A stretch of 36,389 bases of DNA from an uncultured Lachnospiraceae bacterium (lineage in GTDB: Bacteria; Bacillota; Clostridia; Lachnospirales; Lachnospiraceae), in the NCBI GenBank assembly GCA_910579395.1, contig CAJTUC010000037.1, forward strand, positions 1-36,389, in the 5' to 3' direction. Positions 31,071 through 36,389 of the stretch are shown piece by piece. Numbering within the stretch: the first letter of the stretch is position 1; every line of letters begins with the position of its first letter. A program made the position numbers and the translations under genes. The notes under the pieces are model-generated. The model saw only the letters and a program-made list of their open reading frames with translations. It was not told where the DNA came from and made no database searches.

Positions 31071-31976
31071 TTATGTGGTTCCGATCAGTTCCACAAGCTT
31101 GTCATAGTTATCCTTTTTCAGCCTGCCGGAAAGTTCCTCAAGTTTTTGTCGGAAAATATCGTGATAACTCTGAATCTTATCAAGCGACATATCGACCGCT
31201 GTCTGTGCTTCATTGACATCTTCAAAAAAAGTGCTTCGCAAAGCGGTCCTGATCTTACCCGCTGCCACAATGAAATCGCCAAGCGATGTAATCATACGGC
31301 CGAGAATCTGCAGCAGTTCACCGACATCTCCAAAACTGTTCCAAAGCTTTTCCGTCTCCATTGTCAGCTCATCAAGCTGGTTCCGCAAATCCTTCTCCTG
31401 TAACTTTTGGCTGCCGTATGCCGCTGCATTTTTATCCAGCCAGCTTTTTAAAACGTCATTTTGACTTACTTCCCGCTTATAATCGTTATACATATTTAAG
31501 GTATCGACCGAATACTTGAGCCCATAAAAGGGAATATAATTGTTACCGCTTTTATCTCGCGCTTCGATTTCACGCGCCTTTGCTCTCAGCCTGTCTGTAT
31601 TGTGATCATAATCCTCTATTTTCCTGATAAAAAATGCTGTTTCTTTAGCAAGACTCTCCAGCTTTCCCCGAATATCGCTGCATTTCCTGTCATTTTCTTT
31701 TATCCGGTTTTCAATCTTTGCCTTTTCGTCCGCTTTCAGCGAGCCTTCTCCGGATATGACAGCGGATGCCTGCTCGCATCTTGTTATCAGTTCACTGCAT
31801 TGCGCCGCCACCGCATCGATTTCCTGATATTTTTCATCCATTGACATTTGGGTGAGCGCTTTCCTGCCGGCTCCTGCATCAAGACGGATTACCGCAATCC
31901 CCATTTTTAAAAAAGCTCCGGAATCTGTGTTCAGAAAACCTTTCAGGGCATTGGCTCTTGTCATAAAATCTTCCAT
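31071..31976 (-). CDS. Unrecognised helical protein with a hydrophobic helix (component 2)
   Basis: Not recognised by family. The 301-residue protein is largely helical with coiled-coil character (residues about 50-130 and 185-215). A hydrophobic amphipathic region LLQILGRMITSLGDFIVAAG (about 221-242) follows an LWNSFGDVGE segment, and the C-terminus is again helical. There is no signal peptide. The arrangement of long helices around one hydrophobic helix recalls components of ClyA-superfamily toxins, but this is a structural guess. ATG 31976 is the longest start; ATG 31964 has a slightly better placed GGAAG. It lies 29 bases after the large coiled-coil gene. Confidence 0.65.
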   Translation of the reverse strand: MEDFMTRANALKGFLNTDSGAFLKMGIAVIRLDAGAGRKALTQMSMDEKYQEIDAVAAQCSELITRCEQASAVISGEGSLKADEKAKIENRIKENDRKCSDIRGKLESLAKETAFFIRKIEDYDHNTDRLRAKAREIEARDKSGNNYIPFYGLKYSVDTLNMYNDYKREVSQNDVLKSWLDKNAAAYGSQKLQEKDLRNQLDELTMETEKLWNSFGDVGELLQILGRMITSLGDFIVAAGKIRTALRSTFFEDVNEAQTAVDMSLDKIQSYHDIFRQKLEELSGRLKKDNYDKLVELIGTT

Positions 31977-32005
31977 TTTTATAAGGCACCTTCTCCCTTT
32001 TCAAA

Positions 32006-34054
32006 TTATGAATCCTTCTCTTTTCCTTCCGCTTTCTCTTCCAGCAATTCCCTGTAAGCGCCTTCCCTCGATTTTTCCATAATCTCGATCTTCTTTTTAA
32101 AATCTGCAGTCTTGCTTTCGGATGACCGTAAATTGACCTTTAGTTTTTCTTCCATCGCCTTCGCCATGTCCTGTGCCAGCTTCCAATGCTCCAACCCTTC
32201 CGTTTCCGCCCGCCTGAGCGAGATGTCCAACCGGTCTTTGGCATTTTCGCATGACCTGTGATATGCTTCACAGACAATCTGTAAGGCCAGCCATTTGCTT
32301 TCCATGATATACCAGTCCCCAAGGAAATCCTCATCTGTTTTTGCATAATCTGCCACTTCTTCCGGACTAGTCTTCGAATCCTTCAACGTTTTCTGCAGTG
32401 CCGCCAATGTCGCATCTCCTGCAAGATCTTTCAGGGACAGTTCCACCCGGCTCCAGAATACGGATACATTTGCAAGAATAGAACCGACTGTTGACAGACA
32501 GGTAACGGCAAGCTGCAGGGATGTGATCGCCACGGAAAGATCAACGGCATCCAAATTCATATTTTTGATTTTTCTGGTAAACTCCGCAATCATCGCTTCA
32601 TTCTCCACATTTTTTTTCTGAAGTTCAAATTTTAATTTGAGAATCTCTTCCGCCAGTTTTTCTTTTGCAATCGCCGCGCTTCTTGCATTGGCGCTGGAAT
32701 TGTCAAACTTTTCCCCAAACTTCCTGCTTGCGCTTTCTACTGACATACCTATCTGCGACGCCATTTTTCCTTTCAGATAAGTGTCGTCAGCCGAAATCTG
32801 TCTGGTCAGTTCCGCCTTCCTCTTACTGTCTATACCACGTTTTTCCTTGATATTTTCTATTTCCTTATCAATTTCTTTGTTTGAGCGTTTTTTTGCAGAA
32901 GACTCTTTTCCTTCCGATTTTGCTTCTGATTCTTTTTCCGAATCTTCTTTTGCATCTTTTTCTTTTTCCAGCTCTTCGATTTTCTGCTCATACTGCTTCA
33001 GCCTTCCATCGATTACTTCCAGTTCGGCCTTATTGCTGCCAAGCCTTGCCTGACGCTCTTTCACATCCTCGCTCTGTTCCAGTTCCGGCAGTTTTTCTTC
33101 CGCTTTTTCAGTTTCTCCGGGCGCATCCCCGCCAGCCTCCTCACTGGCGCCGCCGGCTGCTGCCGTCCCAGAACCTGCGAATCCGGAAAGCGCCGTACCG
33201 ACAGAATCAACAACCGAGCCAATGCCGCCCATGACCATTCCCACGATTTCCATGGTATCAGCTTTCTTGTTCAGTTCCTTTGCCTCACTGTCATACTTGG
33301 TATAAAGCGTCTGCGCTTCTTCAATCTGGTGTTCAATCTCTTTTTTAGACGCGTTAAAGGCATCTAATTTCGCTTTAAATTCCTGAAGCTGCTTTTCCAT
33401 TTTCTCCTTTAAGCTGATATTTTCGTTTTCAACGGCAACAACTTCCGAGCCCTGTTTTAAAGTACGGTCACTGAGGTCATCAAAGTCCTTTGCCATCTTT
33501 GCGGCCGCTTCCGACATTCCCTCTGCCAGTTTGGATATTCTGGAAAGGTATGTTCCTACCTGACCGAGTTTCATGGCATTTCCGGAAGCAATGAGCTTAT
33601 AGACTTTGACCAGAGCGCTCAGAATATTTCCTGATACGGAAGAAAACTCGTCCGCGAGCTTTACGGACCGCACGGTCGCCTGATAAACATCGGTCCGCAG
33701 TTCATACAGTTTCTGATGGGCCCCTACGATACCATTGCAGGCATTATAGGCAATGTCCATCAAGGTAGACGTTGCTTCTAAATTCACACAAAGCTGCTGG
33801 AGATCGATCTGTCCCAGAATATCCAGAACGGCACGCTTCGTCGCCAAAGAATTCGGAACGGGTGCAAACGCCATATTATGAGAAATATCTCTCAGACCTC
33901 CCGCATATTCGAGCGTGATAATCGGTAATTTCTTCATTTCGTTAATCTCCACATCATATCCCACGCGCAGATTCAGTTTGCTGATATCGTCAGCCTTCAA
34001 AGTTTCGTTCGTAAGTTCCACCAATACGTCATTATTTGTTTCATTTCCCTCCAT
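32006..34054 (-). CDS. Unrecognised large coiled-coil protein with two hydrophobic segments (component 1)
   Basis: The 682-residue protein has no family I recognise. It reads as: N-terminal mixed region (1-120), helices with long coiled coil (about 160-265), a Gly-rich hydrophobic hairpin-like segment (about 267-293, GMVMGGIGSVVDSVGTALSG), an acidic and Ser/Lys-rich low-complexity stretch with coiled coil (about 295-420), more coiled coil, a second hydrophobic helix (about 505-534, ITSLQLAVTCLSTVGSILAN followed by FWSRV) and a charged helical C-terminus. There is no signal peptide. The frame opens at ATG 34102, but ATG 34054 has AGGAGG eight bases upstream. As first gene of the operon it is the largest component. 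Coil-hydrophobic hairpin-coil is the layout of alpha-pore-forming toxins (inference). Confidence 0.65.
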   Translation of the reverse strand: MEGNETNNDVLVELTNETLKADDISKLNLRVGYDVEINEMKKLPIITLEYAGGLRDISHNMAFAPVPNSLATKRAVLDILGQIDLQQLCVNLEATSTLMDIAYNACNGIVGAHQKLYELRTDVYQATVRSVKLADEFSSVSGNILSALVKVYKLIASGNAMKLGQVGTYLSRISKLAEGMSEAAAKMAKDFDDLSDRTLKQGSEVVAVENENISLKEKMEKQLQEFKAKLDAFNASKKEIEHQIEEAQTLYTKYDSEAKELNKKADTMEIVGMVMGGIGSVVDSVGTALSGFAGSGTAAAGGASEEAGGDAPGETEKAEEKLPELEQSEDVKERQARLGSNKAELEVIDGRLKQYEQKIEELEKEKDAKEDSEKESEAKSEGKESSAKKRSNKEIDKEIENIKEKRGIDSKRKAELTRQISADDTYLKGKMASQIGMSVESASRKFGEKFDNSSANARSAAIAKEKLAEEILKLKFELQKKNVENEAMIAEFTRKIKNMNLDAVDLSVAITSLQLAVTCLSTVGSILANVSVFWSRVELSLKDLAGDATLAALQKTLKDSKTSPEEVADYAKTDEDFLGDWYIMESKWLALQIVCEAYHRSCENAKDRLDISLRRAETEGLEHWKLAQDMAKAMEEKLKVNLRSSESKTADFKKKIEIMEKSREGAYRELLEEKAEGKEKDS

Positions 34055-34100
34055 GATCAATTCCTCCTGTTCTTTTTGAAAATCCGGCTTTCCTGTAATC

Positions 34101-34122
34101 ATAATACGATATTATGATAACT
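34101..34122. repeat. 22-bp palindromic repeat, copy 1
   Basis: ATAATA, CGA, then TATTATGATAACT. It is identical to the copy at 34275-34296 except that the central triplet is the reverse complement. The ATAATA/TATTAT arms make each copy a palindrome. Copy 1 lies 47 bases before the start codon of the large coiled-coil gene. Confidence 0.75.
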
Positions 34123-34178
34123 GCACTTTTCCATATCTACGGTCTTTTCAGTCTCTTTTACCCTTCCCCGCAGACAGC

Positions 34179-34205
34179 AAAAAAGAAGGCTGTTTCCTGC
34201 CTTCT
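34179..34205 (-). terminator. Intrinsic terminator upstream of the coiled-coil operon
   Basis: On the minus strand AGAAGGC-8 bases-GCCTTCT (34184-34205) followed by six U's. It lies between a promoter at 34225-34252 and the operon start, so it either ends a short leader RNA (attenuator) or closes an upstream decayed gene. A short T-run on the other side could make it partly bidirectional. Confidence 0.85.
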
Positions 34206-34224
34206 TTCCGATTTATATGATATC

Positions 34225-34252
34225 TTTATAATTTTCTTTAAGATTTTTTCAA
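34225..34252 (-). promoter_or_regulatory. Candidate promoter of the coiled-coil operon leader
   Basis: TTGAAA (34247-34252), a 16-base spacer and TATAAA (34225-34230) on the minus strand. Transcription would begin about 15 bases before the terminator stem. The operon may therefore need read-through, or have a second promoter near the palindrome at 34101-34122. Confidence 0.45.
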
Positions 34253-34479
34253 GATTGGGATTGACTATCTCCATATAATATCGTATTATGATAACTTTTC
34301 CTCAAAAGGGCTGCATCATGCTCTACGAGGCTGTTCCCGATGACAAAAACTACAGCGCTGTACCCGCTTCCGCTCCATCCGTAAATTCGTGCATCATAAC
34401 ACGTCTCACCATCTACATCATAAGATGCCGCGACGGCCGGAATTCCCTGTGCGAAGTGTGGAAGATTCCCTATCAGGAA
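34249..34479 (-). pseudogene. Possible decayed gene end without a start codon
   Basis: A 76-codon frame on the minus strand, closed upstream by TAA at 34480-34482, reads in part DARIYGWSGSGYSAVVFVIG and ends at TGA 34249-34251. Its composition is protein-like (Gly/Trp/Tyr motif, alternating strands), but no ATG with a ribosome site is present. It may be the 3' end of a gene truncated by insertion or deletion. I cannot name the family. Confidence 0.25.
34275..34296. repeat. 22-bp palindromic repeat, copy 2
   Basis: ATAATA, TCG, then TATTATGATAACT; it begins 174 bases from copy 1 in direct orientation, with the central triplet inverted. It lies inside the decayed frame and upstream of the candidate promoter. 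Confidence 0.75.
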
Positions 34480-34521
34480 TTATTCTTGCTTGGAGTACAC
34501 TACGATTGCAGCAATTTCTTA

Positions 34522-35316
34522 TCACAGCAGTTCTCTCAGCGCCTCATGAATCTTTCCATTTGATGCAACGACGCTTCCCCTTTTCAGGAGATTCAACGAC
34601 CCGCCCGCATAATCCGTTACCCGGCCGCCGGCTTCTGTAACCAACAGCATCCCGGCCGCAAAATCCCACGGACTGAGGCGCGCTTCAAAAAATCCCCCCG
34701 TGCGCCCACAGGCCACATAAGCCAGATCAAGCGCCGCCGAGCCGCTCCTGCGGATATCCTGGCTCTGTTCAAAAATCTTCTGAAAACACCGGAAATTCTT
34801 CTCCGCCAGTTCCTTGTCATAGGGCGACGTACCAATAGAAATAATGGTTTCTCCAAGCGTTCCTGCATCCGACACATGAATGGGCTTTCCGTTCAGGAAA
34901 CTCCCTTTCCCCTTCTGCGCATGATAAACATCCTCTCTAAAAGGGTCGTAGATGATTCCCAGCACGATTTCCCCTTTCTCATATAATCCAAGCGATACGA
35001 CGCTGTGCTGATAGTCGTGGATAAGGTTTGTTGTACCGTCGATAGGGTCCAGAATCCAGTAAGTGTCCCCAGTCATCTTATGCAATCCCTCTTCTTCGCC
35101 CAGAAATTGAATATCCGGCGTCAGCCGGCTCAGTTCCTCAGCCAGAAAACGCTGAATATCCGTGTCCACCTGCGTAACGTAATCCGCCGGCCCCTTCACT
35201 TTAATATGACTGGCCCTTTCCCTGTTTTCTACGAAAGTTTTCGTACGCTTTACCAGTGCGATAATCTCCTGCACTGCAATGATATCCTGTATTTCGATTA
35301 TATCCTGCCGTTCCAT
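34522..35316 (-). CDS. Inositol monophosphatase family protein (SuhB-like)
   Basis: The 264-residue protein has the metal- and phosphate-binding motifs of the family: GEEEG (73-77), ILDPIDGTTN (88-97) and LSPWDFAAGMLLVTEAGG near the C-terminus. It should hydrolyse inositol-1-phosphate or a related sugar or nucleotide phosphate (CysQ-like substrates are possible) using Mg. The N-terminus carries a repeated, Ile-rich stretch (IIEIQDIIAVQEIIALV). It follows the nitroreductase gene by 19 bases and probably shares its transcript. Confidence 0.93.
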   Translation of the reverse strand: MERQDIIEIQDIIAVQEIIALVKRTKTFVENRERASHIKVKGPADYVTQVDTDIQRFLAEELSRLTPDIQFLGEEEGLHKMTGDTYWILDPIDGTTNLIHDYQHSVVSLGLYEKGEIVLGIIYDPFREDVYHAQKGKGSFLNGKPIHVSDAGTLGETIISIGTSPYDKELAEKNFRCFQKIFEQSQDIRRSGSAALDLAYVACGRTGGFFEARLSPWDFAAGMLLVTEAGGRVTDYAGGSLNLLKRGSVVASNGKIHEALRELL

Positions 35317-35335
35317 GTTCTTTCATCCGTCCTTT

Positions 35336-36097
35336 TCATTCTTTTTTATTTTCTTTGCAAATGCCGTCAGTTTTCAAAAAATCTTTCAAATACACTTCCA
35401 TAGAGCGAGTCATCTCCTTCGAAAAGTCCGACTCATACTTTCTTTTCCAGAAAGCTTCCATCCACTCTTCATAACTCTTTGTACCCGTTTTCCCCGCGAA
35501 CATTTCGCGTATTTCCTGACTGCTCTTATCCCGATAACCGTTTTCGCAGACGATATCCGATATCCTGAACCGTTCCGGCTTTTCCCGTTCCTGCTGCTGT
35601 GCTGTCGGATACCCAAAAACGAGCATACATGCAGGATACACATACGCAGGAAGCTGCAAAAGCGCTTTCATTTTCTCCGCATTCTCCATCACGTCACCGA
35701 TATAGCAGGAACCGATTCCCAGACTTTCCGCCGCAGTCACCGCATTCTGTGCGGCGATCAGCGCATCTTCCACCGCCAGCAGCAAATCTCCCACGCCAGG
35801 TTTCCGTGGTTCCAGACCCGCTTCCTTATAAAAAGAAAGCCACTTCCGGCAGTCCGCACAGAACACGAGCACCAGCTTTGCTTTTGCAATAAAGGGCTGG
35901 TTATCGCAGAGCACGGCGAGCCTTTCCTTTTTCTGCCCATCTGTGATATCGAGAATCGTATACAGCAGCTGGCAGCCCGCAGACGGCGCCTGCAGGGCCG
36001 CAGATAAAATGCTGTTCCTGTCCTCTCCCGATATCTCCTTTTCGGTGAATACGCGGACCGATTTCCGACTATGTAATCCTTTCAGTATTTCGTTCAT
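35336..36097 (-). CDS. FMN-dependent nitroreductase family protein (NfsA/NfrA-like)
   Basis: The 253-residue protein begins with the phosphate-binding SRKSVRVFTEKEIS and has APSAGCQLLYTILD, AVEDALIAAQNAVTAAESLG and GSCYIGDVMEN, all typical of nitroreductases that bind FMN as dimers. The length and C-terminal extension (YEEWMEAFWKRKYESDFSKE) fit the NfsA/NfrA-like subgroup using NADPH. The physiological substrate is unknown. GAGGAGG lies just before the ATG. It is the first gene of a two-gene unit with the phosphatase, directly downstream of a recombinase gene end. Confidence 0.93.
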   Translation of the reverse strand: MNEILKGLHSRKSVRVFTEKEISGEDRNSILSAALQAPSAGCQLLYTILDITDGQKKERLAVLCDNQPFIAKAKLVLVFCADCRKWLSFYKEAGLEPRKPGVGDLLLAVEDALIAAQNAVTAAESLGIGSCYIGDVMENAEKMKALLQLPAYVYPACMLVFGYPTAQQQEREKPERFRISDIVCENGYRDKSSQEIREMFAGKTGTKSYEEWMEAFWKRKYESDFSKEMTRSMEVYLKDFLKTDGICKENKKE

Positions 36098-36159
36098 TCT
36101 GCCTCCTCTTCTGCCGCCTTCTGTTGGATAGTTGGAATAGGTGACTTAGAAAATATCCA
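36098..36159. other. Junction between recombinase and nitroreductase; possible element end
   Basis: Sixty-two bases separate the recombinase stop from the nitroreductase start. They contain the nitroreductase ribosome site and no clear promoter. If the recombinase belongs to an integrated element with its recombinase gene at the end, the attachment site would be here. Confidence 0.3.
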
Positions 36160-36389
36160 TTATTCAAGGGTTTCCAATGCCCCTATGAACTTATAATGGA
36201 TAGTAAGTCGTTGAATTTTCTGCCCGTCTATCTCTACGGGTTCAGAAACAAGAATTTTTTCTATAAGTTGATTGATTATCTTGAAATTGAGTTCCGTTAT
36301 TCCTGCATAACCGCTTATCTGCTCCGCAAACTGCTCAATGGAAGATAACTGTTCTTTGTCCGCTATGGCACTTTTTTCAAGTTCCTTTA
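36160..36389 (-). CDS. Large serine recombinase, C-terminal part (N-terminus beyond window)
   Basis: An open frame entering from the right edge encodes 76 residues ending YKFIGALETLE and TAA at 36160-36162. The end has a helix ELNFKIINQLIEKILVSEP followed by a strand pair with the IDGQKIQRLTIHYKFIG pattern. This matches the C-terminal DUF4368-type end of TnpX/TndX-like large serine recombinases of Clostridia mobile elements, as I remember them. Such enzymes excise and insert transposons and conjugative elements. The catalytic domain is outside the window. It shows that a mobile element lies at or next to the right edge. Confidence 0.75.
   Translation of the reverse strand, partial: KELEKSAIADKEQLSSIEQFAEQISGYAGITELNFKIINQLIEKILVSEPVEIDGQKIQRLTIHYKFIGALETLE

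Noticed and set aside
34288..34563. 91-codon plus-strand frame beside the phosphatase gene
   Set aside because: No ribosome site, overlaps the end of the phosphatase on the other strand; the opposite strand looks slightly more protein-like.

Overview
The window looks like a piece of a gut-type Lachnospiraceae (class Clostridia) chromosome. The grounds are moderate GC, AGGAGG-type ribosome binding sites, frequent TTG starts, small Lachnospiraceae-type proteins (DUF6485, DUF4250), a HrcA/CIRCE-controlled clpB, a TnpW-like transposon protein and a serine-recombinase tail. Nearly every gene is on the minus strand, so operons read from high to low coordinates.

Region 1 (about 258-14230) is a nonribosomal peptide locus. 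A single 3,042-residue synthetase (A-T-C-A-T-C-A-T-reductase) is followed by a MATE exporter fused to a C-terminal GHKL ATPase domain, an Sfp-type phosphopantetheinyl transferase, a membrane-anchored SpoIIE/PP2C phosphatase and an RsbW-like kinase. The last four genes overlap or are tightly spaced. The first adenylation domain has Val where amino-acid-activating domains keep Asp235, so it may load an acid without an alpha-amino group. The predicted product is an N-capped dipeptide released by reduction, probably as an aldehyde. PPTase, exporter and regulators are plausible activation, export and signalling functions for this pathway.

Region 2 (14293-23243) holds housekeeping and accessory genes: a DUF975 membrane protein with an OmpR-type response regulator and histidine kinase, DUF4250 with a RACo-like corrinoid-protein activator, an S66 LD-carboxypeptidase-like protein, and clpB with a CIRCE operator overlapping its promoter.

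Region 3 (23391-29225) is a patchwork with mobile-element traces: TnpW-like protein, split chromate transporter pair, truncated transposase, HigBA toxin-antitoxin pair, YciI-like protein and the ribosome-repair pair rtcB-prfH. The rtcB-prfH leader has a good promoter, a 26-codon leader ORF, a long hairpin, a 5-codon mini-ORF and an intrinsic terminator overlapped by that mini-ORF. This is the layout expected of translation-linked attenuation.

Region 4 (29478-34296) is an operon of three unrecognised helical/coiled-coil proteins plus a degenerate Nudix-like protein, preceded by a promoter, a terminator and two copies of a 22-bp palindromic repeat. Two components have hydrophobic segments between helices, which allows a speculative comparison with multi-component alpha-pore-forming toxins.

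Region 5 (34522-36389) contains an inositol-monophosphatase-family gene, a nitroreductase and the C-terminal end of a large serine recombinase running off the window. No tRNA, rRNA or CRISPR array was seen. All family calls are from reading motifs, without database searches.
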